The notes under the pieces were generated by a model. It was given only the letters and a program-made list of their open reading frames with translations, ran no database searches and had not been told where the DNA came from. Of a stretch of 64,000 nucleotides of DNA, positions 46,066 to 57,174 are shown piece by piece. The stretch lies in the NCBI RefSeq assembly GCF_024753255.1, contig NZ_JANUHA010000004.1, positions 62,001-126,000 on the forward strand. The letters run 5' to 3'. Source of the DNA: Massilia agri (lineage in GTDB: Bacteria > Pseudomonadota > Gammaproteobacteria > Burkholderiales > Burkholderiaceae_D). The translations under genes were made by a program, and so were the position numbers. Position 1 is the stretch's first letter. Every line of letters begins with the position of its first letter.

Positions 46066-47097
46066 TTAGCAGCCGCAGGCGGCCTTGGGAGCGGACTCCA
46101 GCGTCGCTGCACGGGTTTTCAGGCCCAGCTTCTCTAGCAGCACGCGGTCGTCGTCCGCTTCCGGGTTGCCGGTGGTGAGCAGCTTGTCGCCGTAGAAGAT
46201 CGAGTTGGCGCCGGCCATGAAGCACATGGCCTGCACGGCTTCGCCCAGTTCGCGGCGGCCGGCGGACAGGCGCACGCGCGCCTGCGGCATGGTGATGCGG
46301 GCGACGGCGATGGTGCGCACGAATTCGATCGGGTCGAGCTTCTCGACACCGTGCAGCGGCGTGCCTTCGACCTGCACCAGGTGGTTGACCGGGACCGATT
46401 CCGGATACGGGTTCAGGTTGGCCAGCTGGGCGATCAGGCCGGCGCGCTGCTCGCGCGTCTCGCCCATGCCCACGATGCCGCCGCAGCAGACCTTCAGGCC
46501 CGCGCTGCGCACGCGGCCCAGGGTATCCAGGCGGTCCTGGTACTCGCGGGTCGAGATCACGTTGTTGTAGAAGTCCGGCGCGGTGTCGATGTTGTGGTTG
46601 TAGTAGTCGAGGCCCGCCTTCTTCAGCTGCTCGGCCTGGCCCTCTTCCAGCATGCCGAGGGTCGCGCAGGTTTCCATGCCGAGCGCCTTCACTTCGCGCA
46701 CCATGGCCTCGACCTTCTCCATGTCGCGCTCCTTCGGGCTGCGCCAGGCGGCGCCCATGCAGAAACGGGTCGCGCCGCTGGCCTTGGCCTGGCGGGCGGC
46801 GTCCAGCACGGTGTCGATGTCGAGGATCTTCTTGGCCTCGACGCCGGTGTCGTAGCGCGCGGCCTGCGGGCAGTAGCCGCAATCTTCTTCGCAGCCGCCG
46901 GTCTTGATCGACAGCAGGGTCGCCAGTTCGACGTCACCGTCCGGGAAGTTGGCGCGGTGCGCCTGCTGAGCGCGGAACATCAGGTCGTTGAAGGGCAGCT
47001 CGAACAGGGCCAGCACGTCAGGCAGCGGCCAGGTGACGTTTTCCGCCTGCTTGATGGCGACAGGGCGGTGGAGGGCGACGGTATTCGTTTGGGACAT
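46066..47097 (-). CDS. bioB: Biotin synthase BioB
   Basis: A 343-residue radical SAM enzyme that inserts sulfur into dethiobiotin. The 4Fe-4S motif CEEDCGYC has cysteines 69, 73 and 76. Other family parts are [37 protein letters not shown] and [11 protein letters not shown] cysteine-containing C-terminus (KAACGC) ends the protein. It follows bioD after 11 bases and precedes liuD by 65 bases. Confidence 0.97.
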   Translation of the reverse strand: MSQTNTVALHRPVAIKQAENVTWPLPDVLALFELPFNDLMFRAQQAHRANFPDGDVELATLLSIKTGGCEEDCGYCPQAARYDTGVEAKKILDIDTVLDAARQAKASGATRFCMGAAWRSPKERDMEKVEAMVREVKALGMETCATLGMLEEGQAEQLKKAGLDYYNHNIDTAPDFYNNVISTREYQDRLDTLGRVRSAGLKVCCGGIVGMGETREQRAGLIAQLANLNPYPESVPVNHLVQVEGTPLHGVEKLDPIEFVRTIAVARITMPQARVRLSAGRRELGEAVQAMCFMAGANSIFYGDKLLTTGNPEADDDRVLLEKLGLKTRAATLESAPKAACGC

Positions 47098-47108
47098 CTT
47101 GGTTTTCC

Positions 47109-47951
47109 TTAGTTCTGGGCGCGCGGGGCGTGCCATCCTGGCAGGCCCGCGAGGTCGATGTATTGGGCGGCGGCGGCTGCCGTCGGATTCTCCAGGCGGG
47201 GCACATGGCCCAGCAGCGGCGCCGGAATACGTTGTTCCAGCGCTTCGATGTTCTCGCGCATGAAGCGCATGTCGGGGTCCGCGGTATTCGCGACCCAGCC
47301 GGCCAGCACCAGGCCGCGCGCCACGATCGCCTCCACGGTCAGGAGGGCGTGGCTGATGCAACCGAGGCGCAGGCCTACCACCAGGATCACCGGCAGGTTC
47401 AGCTGCGCAGCCAGGTCGGCGCTGTCGAAGTCGTCGTTGAAGGGGACACGGAAACCGCCGACGCCTTCGACCACCACGGCGTCGGAAGCCGCATGGATTT
47501 CGGTGTAGGCAGCCAGGATCGGCACCGCTTCGATGGTCACGCCTTCCAGGGCCGCGGCGATGTGCGGCGCGGCCGGTTCCTTCAGCATGAAGGGGGTGGT
47601 GATGCTGGACGGCAGATGGACGTTGCCTGCGGCGCGCAGCATGTCGGCGTCTTCGTTGTGCAGCTCGCCGTCGACGAGTTCCGCGCCGGCGGCGACAGGC
47701 TTCATGCCGCAGGCGCGGCGGCCGCCTTCCACCAGTTTATGGAGGATGGCGCTCGATACCAGGGTCTTGCCGATCTCGGTATCGGTGCCGGTGACGAAGC
47801 AGCAGAAGCGCGACGGCACGCCTTCCGCCGCCAGGGGTTCCGGCTGCGGATCGAGGACGGGCGCTTCCGCCACCGGGGCGCCGGCGCTGCCCGGTTCGGT
47901 CACGATGGGCGTCAGCGCCTGGGGCTGGTCGGGGTCGTTCAGGTTCTTCAT
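47109..47951 (-). CDS. bioD: Dethiobiotin synthetase BioD with N-terminal extension
   Basis: A 280-residue ATP-dependent dethiobiotin synthetase. The core starts near residue 50 with [22 protein letters not shown] (P-loop GTDTEIGKT), followed by GMKPVAAG and [13 protein letters not shown]. The first 48 residues are Pro/Glu/Ala-rich and have no counterpart in the usual family (about 225-230 residues). The start overlaps the bioF stop (ATGA), so translation is coupled. Confidence 0.94.
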   Translation of the reverse strand: MKNLNDPDQPQALTPIVTEPGSAGAPVAEAPVLDPQPEPLAAEGVPSRFCCFVTGTDTEIGKTLVSSAILHKLVEGGRRACGMKPVAAGAELVDGELHNEDADMLRAAGNVHLPSSITTPFMLKEPAAPHIAAALEGVTIEAVPILAAYTEIHAASDAVVVEGVGGFRVPFNDDFDSADLAAQLNLPVILVVGLRLGCISHALLTVEAIVARGLVLAGWVANTADPDMRFMRENIEALEQRIPAPLLGHVPRLENPTAAAAAQYIDLAGLPGWHAPRAQN

Positions 47952-49135
47952 GCGGTGGCCCTTTCAAGTTCGTTGAGCGCGCGCGCCAGCAGCGCCACCT
48001 CCTCATGGGTGTGCGCGGCGGACAGGGTCACGCGCAGGCGCGCCGTGCCCGCCGCCACCGTCGGCGGACGGATCGCCGGCACCCACAGGCCCTGTTCGTG
48101 CAGGCTTGCCGCCACGCGCAGCGCCTCCTCGTTGCTGCCGATGATGACCGGCTGGATCGCGGTGGTGGATGGCGGCAGCTGCCAGCGCTGCGGGCGCAGG
48201 GCATCGCGCAGGTGGTCCACCAGGGCGGCCAGGTGGGCGCGGCGCCGCTTGCCTTCTTCGCCCTCGATGATGTCGAGGCTGGCCTGCAGCGCATGGGCCA
48301 GGGCCGGCGGCGCGGCCGTCGTGTAGATGTAGGGGCGGGCGCGCTGCACCAGCAGCTCGATCACGCTGCCATGGGCCGCGATGAAGGCGCCGCCCACGCC
48401 CGCCGCCTTGCCGAGCGTGCCGATATAGACCAGATTGGGCGAATGCAGGCCGAAGTGTTCGAGGGCGCCGCGGCCAGTGGCGCCGAGCACGCCGAAGCCG
48501 TGGGCATCGTCGACTACCAACCATGCGCCGTGGCGTTCGCACAGGGCCAGCAGCCCGGGCAGCGGAGCCAGGTTGCCGTCCATGCTGAAGACGCTGTCGG
48601 TGACGACGATTTTCGTCGCCGCCGTGCTGGCGATGAGCTGCTGCTCGAGCGCTGCGACGTCGCCATGCGGGTAGACGCTGACACCGGCTTTGGCGAGTCG
48701 CGCACCGTCGATCAGCGAGGCATGGTTCAGCGCTTCCGAGAAGATCATGGCATCGGCGTCCGCACCGAGTGCGGTCAGGACGGCCAGGTTGGCCATGTAG
48801 CCGGTGCACAGGTACAGCGCGCGCGCCTGCGGAACATGAGGCGTCATCCACGCGCCGAAACGTTCTTCCAGCAGCGCATGCGCGCGGCTGTGGCCACTGA
48901 CGAGGTGGGAGGCGCCGCTGCCCGCGCCATAGCGTTCGGCGCCTTCCTGCAGCGCCGCGATCACGGCCGGGTGGGACGCCAGCCCGAGGTAGTCGTTGCT
49001 GCAGAAGGCCAGCATGTCGCGGCCGTCGACGACCTGGCGCGGCGCGCAGGGGCTGTCGGCCACGCGCAGGCGGCGAATCAGGCTTTGCGAGGCCAGCGCG
49101 TCGAGTTTGCGGTCGATTCCGGCGATCAGATCCAT
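47948..49135 (-). CDS. bioF: 8-amino-7-oxononanoate synthase BioF
   Basis: A 395-residue PLP-dependent enzyme that joins pimeloyl-CoA or -ACP with alanine. Family parts are [46 protein letters not shown] and the PLP lysine in [12 protein letters not shown]. It starts one base beyond the bioA stop, and its stop overlaps the bioD start, showing a tight operon. Confidence 0.96.
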   Translation of the reverse strand: MDLIAGIDRKLDALASQSLIRRLRVADSPCAPRQVVDGRDMLAFCSNDYLGLASHPAVIAALQEGAERYGAGSGASHLVSGHSRAHALLEERFGAWMTPHVPQARALYLCTGYMANLAVLTALGADADAMIFSEALNHASLIDGARLAKAGVSVYPHGDVAALEQQLIASTAATKIVVTDSVFSMDGNLAPLPGLLALCERHGAWLVVDDAHGFGVLGATGRGALEHFGLHSPNLVYIGTLGKAAGVGGAFIAAHGSVIELLVQRARPYIYTTAAPPALAHALQASLDIIEGEEGKRRRAHLAALVDHLRDALRPQRWQLPPSTTAIQPVIIGSNEEALRVAASLHEQGLWVPAIRPPTVAAGTARLRVTLSAAHTHEEVALLARALNELERATA

Positions 49136-49136
49136 G

Positions 49137-50477
49137 TCAGCTCGCGATCACCGATTCGAAGACCTTCTGCGTGCGCGCGGCGATACCGGCGACATCCTCG
49201 TCGCTCAGGATATACGGCGGCATCAGGTAGACCGTGCGGCCAATCGGGCGCAGCAGCAGTTCGTTCTCCACGGCGGTCGTGAAGAAGCGGCGCGCGAAGG
49301 TCGAGGCGCGTGCCGGGTCCGGTTCGATCGCGTCAAACGCGAAGATCATGCCGCGCTGGCGGAAGTGGCTGGCGCGCTCGTGCTCGGCCAGCGGCGCCAG
49401 CGCGATGGTGAGCTTGGTCGCCAGCTCGCGGTTGCGGGCCAGGACGTCGTCTTCCTCGAAGATCTCCAGCGTGGCCAGGGCCGCGCGGCAGGCCAGCGGG
49501 TTGCCGGTATAGGAGTGCGAGTGCAGGAAGCCGCGCGTGATGTCTTCGCTGTAGAAGGACTGGTAGATGGAATCAACGGTGAGCACCAGCGAGAGCGGCA
49601 GGTAGCCACCGCTGATGCCTTTCGAGAGGCACAGGAAATCCGGCCAGATGGCGGCCTGTTCGCAGGCGAAGAAGGTGCCGGTGCGGCCGCAGCCGACCGC
49701 GATCTCGTCGGCGATCAGGTGCACGTGGTGCTGGTCGCACAGCTCGCGCAGCAGTTCCAGGTAGAGCGGGTCGTACATGGCCATGCCGGTGGCGCACTGC
49801 ACCAGCGGCTCGACGATGATGGCGGCGATCTTGTCGCCGCGCGCTTCGAACAGGGCGCGCACGTCGGCAATGGCGCGTTTGGCCACGTCCTGGGCCGATT
49901 CGCCTTCGCTGGCGGTGCGCGCATCCGGCGCCGGCACCACGTGGGAGGCGCGCAGCAGCGGGCCATAGGCATCCTTGAACAGCGGGACATCGGTCACCGA
50001 CAGGGCGCCCACGGTCTCGCCGTGGTAGCTGCCCTGCAGGCAGACGAATTCCTGCTTGGCCGGATAGCCGGCATTGCGCCAGGCGTGGAAGCTCATCTTC
50101 ATCGCGATCTCGACCGCCGATGCGCCATCCGAGGCGTAGAAGGCATGGCCGAGGTTGTGGCCGGTAAGGGCGGCCAGCTTTTCCGACAGCTCGATCACCG
50201 GCTCATGGGTGAAGCCGGCCAGCATCGCGTGTTCCAGCTTGTCCAGCTGGTCCTTCAGCGCCGCATTGATGCGTGGGTTGGCGTGGCCGAACAGGTTGAC
50301 CCACCAGGAGCTGATGCCGTCCAGGTAGCGGCGGCCTTCGTGGTCGTAGAGCCAGGGCCCCTTGCCGTGGCTGACCGCGATCAGCGGCACCTCTTCGTGG
50401 TGCTGCATCTGGGTGCACGGGTGCCACACGCTGCGCAGGCTGCGTGCGATCCAGTCGGAAGAGGTCTGCTGCTTCAA
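49137..50477 (-). CDS. bioA: Adenosylmethionine-8-amino-7-oxononanoate aminotransferase BioA
   Basis: A 446-residue class III aminotransferase. Marked by [54 protein letters not shown] and the PLP lysine in [17 protein letters not shown]. It uses S-adenosylmethionine as amino donor to make 7,8-diaminononanoate. It lies 19 bases after liuC and begins the inserted biotin block. Confidence 0.97.
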   Translation of the reverse strand: MKQQTSSDWIARSLRSVWHPCTQMQHHEEVPLIAVSHGKGPWLYDHEGRRYLDGISSWWVNLFGHANPRINAALKDQLDKLEHAMLAGFTHEPVIELSEKLAALTGHNLGHAFYASDGASAVEIAMKMSFHAWRNAGYPAKQEFVCLQGSYHGETVGALSVTDVPLFKDAYGPLLRASHVVPAPDARTASEGESAQDVAKRAIADVRALFEARGDKIAAIIVEPLVQCATGMAMYDPLYLELLRELCDQHHVHLIADEIAVGCGRTGTFFACEQAAIWPDFLCLSKGISGGYLPLSLVLTVDSIYQSFYSEDITRGFLHSHSYTGNPLACRAALATLEIFEEDDVLARNRELATKLTIALAPLAEHERASHFRQRGMIFAFDAIEPDPARASTFARRFFTTAVENELLLRPIGRTVYLMPPYILSDEDVAGIAARTQKVFESVIAS

Positions 50478-50496
50478 AATCGTTCCTATTACTTGT

Positions 50497-51282
50497 TCAG
50501 TTCAGCCAGGTCGGCTTGCGCTTCTCGAGGAAGGACGCGACGCCTTCGCGGCCTTCCATCGATGCGCGGATTTCCGCGATGCGGTTCGCAGTGTCGGCCA
50601 GCAGCGCGTCGGTCACCGGCTGGCCCACGACGTCGCGCACCAGTTTCTTCGCCTCGCCCACGGCGTGCGGGCTGTTGGTCACCAGGGCCTTGACGATGCC
50701 GGCCACGGTCGCATCCAGCACTTCAGGCGCGACGACTTCGTGCGCGAAGCCGATGCGGCGGGCTTCGTTCGCGTCGAAACGCTCGGCGGTCAGGAAGTAG
50801 CGGCGCGCGGCCTGCTCGCCCATGGCCTTGATGACGTAGGGCGAGATGGTAGCCGGAATCAGGCCCAGCTTCACTTCGGACAGGCAGAAGTGTGCCACCT
50901 CGCTGGCCACGACGATGTCGCAAGCGGCGACCAGGCCCATGCCGCCGGCGTAGCAGTCGCCCTGCACCTTGGCGACGGTGGGCTTCGGGCACAGGTAGAT
51001 GGTGCGCAGCATGTCGGCCAGGCGCATGGCGTCTTCCTGGTTCTCGCTGTGCGAGTAGCCGGCCATCTTCTTCATCCAGTTCAGGTCCGCGCCGGCGCAG
51101 AAGGCCGGGCCGTTCGCGGCCAGGACGATGGCGCGCACCTGCTCGTTGCGTCCCAGTTCGTCGAAGGCCAGGGCCAGCTCGGCGATGGCGTGCTCGTTGA
51201 AGGCGTTGCGCAGTTCCGGACGATTCAGGGTGACGGCGGCGACCTTGTCGTCGATGGAGATGGTGAGGGTCTGGTATTCCAT
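50497..51282 (-). CDS. liuC: Methylglutaconyl-CoA hydratase LiuC
   Basis: A 261-residue crotonase-fold enzyme. Signature segments are LNRPELRNAFNEHAIAEL, ANGPAFCAGADLNWMKKMAGYS and YAGGMGLVAACDIVVASEVAHFCLSEVKLGLIPATISPYV. The ADLNWMK sequence is typical of methylglutaconyl-CoA hydratases in liu clusters. It starts 11 bases after liuB, before the biotin genes. Confidence 0.92.
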   Translation of the reverse strand: MEYQTLTISIDDKVAAVTLNRPELRNAFNEHAIAELALAFDELGRNEQVRAIVLAANGPAFCAGADLNWMKKMAGYSHSENQEDAMRLADMLRTIYLCPKPTVAKVQGDCYAGGMGLVAACDIVVASEVAHFCLSEVKLGLIPATISPYVIKAMGEQAARRYFLTAERFDANEARRIGFAHEVVAPEVLDATVAGIVKALVTNSPHAVGEAKKLVRDVVGQPVTDALLADTANRIAEIRASMEGREGVASFLEKRKPTWLN

Positions 51283-51293
51283 GCTCAATCTCC

Positions 51294-52901
<1,608 letters not shown>

Positions 52902-52930
52902 TGCCGTCCTCTATGTCTCTGCTGTTGTGT

Positions 52931-53371
52931 TTATTTTGGGAAACTGCCGTCCACGTAGTACCAGCGCGGCGCCCCGCTATCGGGATCCGGCTCGCGCAGG
53001 AAACGGCTCACTTCGTGCAGCCGATGCGCCCGTCCGCCCACCTTGAAGCGGGCGACGAACTCGACGGTGTCGCTGTCTGGATTGTCCGGTGAATTTACTT
53101 TACGTTGACGTAAACGTAAAGCAGATTTTACCTCAAGTCCCAGCCAGCGGATTGGCTCTTTCTCATCGACGATTGGGTCAAGGGGGCGGGTGCTGGGATG
53201 CCAGGTGGCCAGCAGGTAGGGCTCGTTTTTCAGCGTATACGCCGTGTAGCGCGAGCGCATGAGCGCCTCCGCCGTGGGCGGCAGGGCGCTGCCTTCGATG
53301 AAGGGGCCACAGCAGGCGGCCAGCGAGGGACCGCCGCAGGGGCAGGCCCCGGGTGTGATCGTTTTGGACAT
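52931..53371 (-). CDS. YchJ family (UPF0225) SEC-C protein
   Basis: A 146-residue protein with an N-terminal SEC-C-like zinc motif (CPCGGPSLAACCGPFI) and the YchJ core (EALMRSRYTAYTLKNEPYLLATWHPSTRP, EFVARFKVGGRAHRLHEVSRF). Function is unknown. A segment near residues 84-96 (KSALRLRQRKVNS) is written in strongly AT-rich codons unlike the rest of the gene; it coincides with the palindrome and promoter upstream of liuB, so part of this gene probably doubles as regulatory DNA. Confidence 0.88.
   Translation of the reverse strand: MSKTITPGACPCGGPSLAACCGPFIEGSALPPTAEALMRSRYTAYTLKNEPYLLATWHPSTRPLDPIVDEKEPIRWLGLEVKSALRLRQRKVNSPDNPDSDTVEFVARFKVGGRAHRLHEVSRFLREPDPDSGAPRWYYVDGSFPK
53092..53121 (-). 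promoter_or_regulatory. Palindromic operator with overlapping promoter upstream of liuB
   Basis: Within ychJ, CTTTACGTT and AACGTAAAG form a perfect nine-base inverted repeat around six bases (53098-53121). On the minus strand a -35-like TTTACG and a -10-like TAAATT stand 17 bases apart, the spacer lying within the palindrome. It is about 195 bases upstream of liuB. AT-rich codons here contrast with the gene around it. A MerR-type LiuR regulator or similar is the likely ligand; this is inferred. Confidence 0.7.
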
Positions 53372-53412
53372 GGCCGCCATTATCCGCCATTCCCCGGCGG
53401 GACGGCAGCTGC

Positions 53413-54651
53413 CTAGTTTTTGAGCGTCAGGCCTTCGAGGCTGAAGGGCGGCGCTTCTCCCCGCATCGCCCCCGCCAGCAGGCTGGCGCTGCCGCAGGCG
53501 AAGGTGAAGCCCAGCGGACCGTGGCCGACGTTCAGCCACAGGTTGTCGTAGCGGGTGGCGCCGATGATCGGGGCGCTGCTCGGGGTGGCGGGGCGCAGGC
53601 CGGCCCAGACCGAGAGTTTCGAGTAGTCGGCGGCGCGCGGCATGGTTTCCTTCACCTGGCGGGTCAGGCCGTCCACGCGCTTTGCATTGTGGCTGAGGTC
53701 TTCGCCGACCATGTCGACCATGGCGGCCACGCGCAGCTTGTCGCCGATGCGTGCATACAGCACCTTGCGTTCGAAGTCGGTCACGCTGATTTCCGGCGCC
53801 ACGTCGTCGGCGCGGATCGGGGCGGTCAGGCTGTAGCCCTTGAGCGGGTAGAGGGGCAGCGTGACGCCGACCGTATCGGACAGGTTGCGGCTCTGGATGC
53901 CGGCCGCCAGCACATAGCGGTCGGCCGCTACGATCGCACCGTCGTCCAGTTCGATGCCGGTGACGCGGCCCTTGTCGGCCAGGAGGCGCCGCGCGGCGCC
54001 GTGCACGAAGCCGCGGAAGCGCGGGTGTTCCCGCAGGCGCTCGGCCAGGGCCAGGCAGAAGGCGTGGCAGTCGGCCACCGCTTCGCCGCTGTTATAGATG
54101 CCGCCGGCCAGCAGCGGTTCGGCCGCGGCCAGGGCGGGTTCGCGCGCGGCGCAGTCGGCGGGCGACCAGATCTCGCCGGCGCCCGGCTTGCCTGCCGCTT
54201 TTTCGAACACGTCGCGCGAGCGGTAGACCACCAGCTTGCCGGCGTCGCGCCAGTCGAATTTCTCGAGGGGGACGACGACTTCGAGCTGCTTCATGCCCTG
54301 GCGCGACAGCTCGCCCAGGGCCAAGAGCTTGGCCGTGGTCTTGCGGTTGACGTCGGCGCGGCAGTGGGCGAGGAAGCTGGCCAGCCAGCGGTACTGGCGC
54401 AGGTCGGCCTCAGGCCGGAAGTGCAGCGGACCGGTGTCCTGGAACATCCATTGCAAGGCCTTCAGCGGCACGCCCTCGTCGGCCAGCGGCGACACGTAGC
54501 GGTAGCTGAGCTGCCCGCCGTTGCCGTAGCTGGAACCGCTGCCGACTTCCGGCGCGCGTTCGAGGACGGAGACATCGTAGCCCGCTTCCGCCAGCCACCA
54601 GGCCGACGTCAATCCGACTACTCCGCCACCGATAACGATCACTTGCTGCAT
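53413..54651 (-). CDS. dadA: D-amino acid dehydrogenase DadA-like
   Basis: A 412-residue FAD enzyme. The N-terminal dinucleotide motif VIGGGVVGLTSAWWLAEAG is followed by GSGSSYGNGGQLSYRYVSPLA, typical of DadA, and VWAGLRPATPSSAPIIGATRYDNLWLNVGHGPLGFTFACGSA (read in parts) near the C-terminus. DadA oxidises D-alanine to pyruvate. A serine hydrolase gene precedes it, and peptidoglycan recycling genes lie upstream in opposite orientation, which fits use of D-alanine released from the wall. Confidence 0.9.
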   Translation of the reverse strand: MQQVIVIGGGVVGLTSAWWLAEAGYDVSVLERAPEVGSGSSYGNGGQLSYRYVSPLADEGVPLKALQWMFQDTGPLHFRPEADLRQYRWLASFLAHCRADVNRKTTAKLLALGELSRQGMKQLEVVVPLEKFDWRDAGKLVVYRSRDVFEKAAGKPGAGEIWSPADCAAREPALAAAEPLLAGGIYNSGEAVADCHAFCLALAERLREHPRFRGFVHGAARRLLADKGRVTGIELDDGAIVAADRYVLAAGIQSRNLSDTVGVTLPLYPLKGYSLTAPIRADDVAPEISVTDFERKVLYARIGDKLRVAAMVDMVGEDLSHNAKRVDGLTRQVKETMPRAADYSKLSVWAGLRPATPSSAPIIGATRYDNLWLNVGHGPLGFTFACGSASLLAGAMRGEAPPFSLEGLTLKN

Positions 54652-54760
54652 CCTGCACTCTTCAATATGGATTTGGTGGTCAAGCTTAGGCCCTGGGCGG
54701 CGCGGCGGCCAATGAAAGTCGCGGCGCGCACCATAACCGGGATATATGCGGGCGTTTGCC

Positions 54761-56095
54761 TCATGTTGGTGCGCGTTGGCCGGCGATGGCGTGGCGGTAC
54801 AGCGCCGTGAGGATGCGTTCCTCGTAGCGCGCCAGCGCCGAATGGCGGCCCTTGTTCTGTTCCGGGTCGCTCGAGACCCCGCCGGCCAGCACGACCAGGC
54901 CATTGGCGCGCACGGGATCGAAGGCGAACACCGAGCGCAGGCCGTAGGCGTCGCCCAGGTGGCCGACCGCCTCGAAGCCGCCGCCCTCGACCAGCTGCAT
55001 GCCGGGACGGTCCGGGAACTGGGCGTTGCCCAGGCCCCAGGCATTGAAAAAGCCGCCGAGCGAGTCGCCATTGCTGCCGTTGTGCGTCCACTGGCGCGCG
55101 AACATGCGTTCCAGGGTGGCGCGCTCGAACAGGCGCCGGCCCTCGTGCACGCCGCCGTTCATCAGCATGCGCATCACCACGCCCATGTCGCGCGCCGAGA
55201 TACGCAGGCCGCCGGTGGGGCTGAAGGGCGTCGCATTCGCGCCGGGGACGTATGTGGCGATGCCCGCGGGCGGGCTTGGGGGCCTGGCGCTGTAGTCGTC
55301 TACCTGGGCAATCCAGGGGCCCTGGGGGTTCCAGACCTCGGTGTCCGCGGCCGGCGCTCCGGTGCTGCGCTTGCGGTAGAGTGTGACCAGCTTTGCCAGG
55401 GCGGCGGGCGGCAGCAGCGAAGGGTTGTAGCCGGCCGTGATGCCGAGCGGCTGCAGGAGCAGGCGCTCCATCAGGAGGTCGAAGCGCTCGCCCGTGATCC
55501 TCTCCATTGCGGTGCCGATCACGCCCCAGCCGAGGTTACAGTAGGTGAAGTAGTCGCCGGGGCCGGCGCGGCTCGAGAAGGTTTTCGGATCGCCCGGCAG
55601 CAGCACGTCCCTCAGGGAGGTGGCGAGCGGCCAGGAATAGCCGGCTTCGTCGCGCAGCGAAGAGCGGTGGGTGAGCAGGCTGCGCAGGGTGATGGGGCGC
55701 TCCGGGAAGTGCGGGTTGCGCAGCCTGAAGCCCAGGTAGCCTGAAACGTCGGCATCGAGGTCGACCTGGCCCGCTTCCACCAGGCGCATCAGGCCCAGCG
55801 TGGTCATCAGTTTGGAGATCGAGGCGATGCGGTACAGGGTGTCCGGCGTTGCCAGCTTGTCCGGCAAGACACCGTTTCCTATGAAGCTGCGCCCGAAAGC
55901 GCCCTCGTAGACCGGCTGGCCGGCGCGGATCGCGAGCACCGACAGGCTGGCCAGCTGCAGGGCCGGGTCGTTCACGACCGCCGCCAGCTCGGCGTCGAGC
56001 GCCGGGCGCGCCGCAGGGGCGGCAGGCATGGCGAACAAGGGTTCCATCGCGCCGAGCATCGCCATGCCCAGCAAGGATCGCCTGCGCTCGTTCAT
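54761..56095 (-). CDS. Class C beta-lactamase-like serine hydrolase, exported
   Basis: A 444-residue serine hydrolase of the beta-lactamase/DD-peptidase superfamily. A twin-arginine-like signal (RRRSLLGMAMLG) is followed by the SxxK motif SISK near residue 110, YxN as YCN and the KTG-equivalent HLG in EAVGHLGDAYG. Candidate roles are D-alanyl-D-alanine hydrolysis or esterase action; lactamase activity cannot be claimed. AGGAAGGGAG precedes the ATG. It is followed by dadA and divergent from the gntR-murQ unit. Confidence 0.88.
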   Translation of the reverse strand: MNERRRSLLGMAMLGAMEPLFAMPAAPAARPALDAELAAVVNDPALQLASLSVLAIRAGQPVYEGAFGRSFIGNGVLPDKLATPDTLYRIASISKLMTTLGLMRLVEAGQVDLDADVSGYLGFRLRNPHFPERPITLRSLLTHRSSLRDEAGYSWPLATSLRDVLLPGDPKTFSSRAGPGDYFTYCNLGWGVIGTAMERITGERFDLLMERLLLQPLGITAGYNPSLLPPAALAKLVTLYRKRSTGAPAADTEVWNPQGPWIAQVDDYSARPPSPPAGIATYVPGANATPFSPTGGLRISARDMGVVMRMLMNGGVHEGRRLFERATLERMFARQWTHNGSNGDSLGGFFNAWGLGNAQFPDRPGMQLVEGGGFEAVGHLGDAYGLRSVFAFDPVRANGLVVLAGGVSSDPEQNKGRHSALARYEERILTALYRHAIAGQRAPT

Positions 56096-56214
56096 CGGTC
56101 TCCCTTCCTGCCTCTGCGGGCCATTTGTGAAATTGCAGCTTGTCGGACGAGCATACGGAGGGTTGGAAAGGATTGCCAAATGAATAGCGATGGCCTTGGC
56201 ATAACCGTTTTATA

Positions 56215-56231
56215 TTGGTATCAAGTGGTAT
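56215..56231 (+). promoter_or_regulatory. TGGTAT repeat upstream of the GntR regulator
   Basis: TTGGTAT is followed ten bases later by TGGTAT in the AT-rich gap between the serine hydrolase and gntR. A related pair (TTGGTAT, TGGTTT) stands before murQ. The TGGTAT half-site resembles those reported for NagR/YvoA-type GntR regulators. Likely an autoregulatory operator. Confidence 0.5.
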
Positions 56232-56335
56232 GCTTATAAGGCAGGAGCATGCGAGGACAACGCTTTTTCATGGTCCGGCCGGGCACGGCGACGGGGCCAT
56301 GGCCTTACACTCTCCCTGACACTTTCATTGACCAG

Positions 56336-57076
56336 ATGACCACTACCAGCCCATCCTTCCAGGTCGACCTGAACGACAACTCGCCACTCTACATGCAGCT
56401 GGCGCGCAAGCTCGCACAGGACGTGCGCGACGGCCGCTACCAGGCCGACCAGGCGCTGCCCTCCGAGCGCACCCTGTCCGAGCAGCTCGACGTCTCGCGC
56501 GTCACGGCGCGCAAGGCCATCGACCAGCTGGTGGAGCAGGGCCTGGTGGTGCGGCGGCGCGGCTCCGGCAATTACATCGCGCCGCGCATCGAACAGCCGC
56601 TGTCCGACCTGTCGAGCTTTTCCGAGCAGCTCCAGCAGCGCGGCTACACGCCCAGCAGCCACTGGCTGCGGCGCGACGTCATGCAGGCCGACGCCGACGC
56701 CCAGTTGTCGCTCGGCCTGTCGCCGGGCACCCGGGTGGCGCGCCTGGAGCGCCTGCGCCTGGCCGACGAGGTCGTGATGGCCTACGAGACCAGCGTGATC
56801 CCGGCCACCATCCTGCCGCGCCCCGAGAACGTGGGCGGCTCGCTGTACGCCCACCTGGCCAAGACCGGCCACATGCCGGTGCGGGCGCTGCAGCACCTGC
56901 GCGCCATGAACGCGCCCGCCGACCTGGCGGCGCGCCTGGACGTGCCGGAAGGGCGCGCGGTGCTCTTCATCACCCGCATCGGCTACCTGGAATCCGGCGA
57001 GCCGGTCGAGCTGACCCACTCCTACTGCCTGAGCGACCACTACGATTTCGTCGCGGAGTTGCGCCGCCCTGCATAA
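56336..57076 (+). CDS. GntR/HutC-family regulator, NagR/DasR-like
   Basis: A 246-residue regulator with a winged helix-turn-helix (YMQLARKLAQDVRDGRYQADQALPSERTLSEQLDVSRVTARKAIDQLVEQG, read in parts) and a C-terminal UTRA effector domain (LSLGLSPGTRVARLERLRLAD, VELTHSYCLSDHYDFVAEL). The NagR/DasR branch binds amino sugar phosphates, consistent with the murQ gene 98 bp downstream. Start is uncertain: ATGs at 56249 and 56270 would extend the protein by 29 or 22 residues of unfamiliar sequence, and none has an ideal ribosome site. Confidence 0.88.
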   Translation: MTTTSPSFQVDLNDNSPLYMQLARKLAQDVRDGRYQADQALPSERTLSEQLDVSRVTARKAIDQLVEQGLVVRRRGSGNYIAPRIEQPLSDLSSFSEQLQQRGYTPSSHWLRRDVMQADADAQLSLGLSPGTRVARLERLRLADEVVMAYETSVIPATILPRPENVGGSLYAHLAKTGHMPVRALQHLRAMNAPADLAARLDVPEGRAVLFITRIGYLESGEPVELTHSYCLSDHYDFVAELRRPA

Positions 57077-57125
57077 CTTTTCGTCATGATGACGGGTGCA
57101 GCTTTCATGGGACCGCCCCAGGCAT

Positions 57126-57143
57126 TGGTATTACACTGGTTTT
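57126..57143 (+). promoter_or_regulatory. TGGTAT repeat upstream of murQ
   Basis: TTGGTAT and TGGTTT eleven bases apart, about 35 bases before the murQ start, echo the element ahead of the regulator gene. A shared operator of the GntR-type regulator is the simplest reading. Confidence 0.45.
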
Positions 57144-57174
57144 ATCGACTACTGCCCATCAAGAAGACACGGCC

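Noticed and set aside
57085..57097. CGTCAT-N-ATGACG inverted repeat past the GntR gene
   Set aside because: Short arms, no T run and no match to the TGGTAT elements; too weak to call as an operator or terminator.
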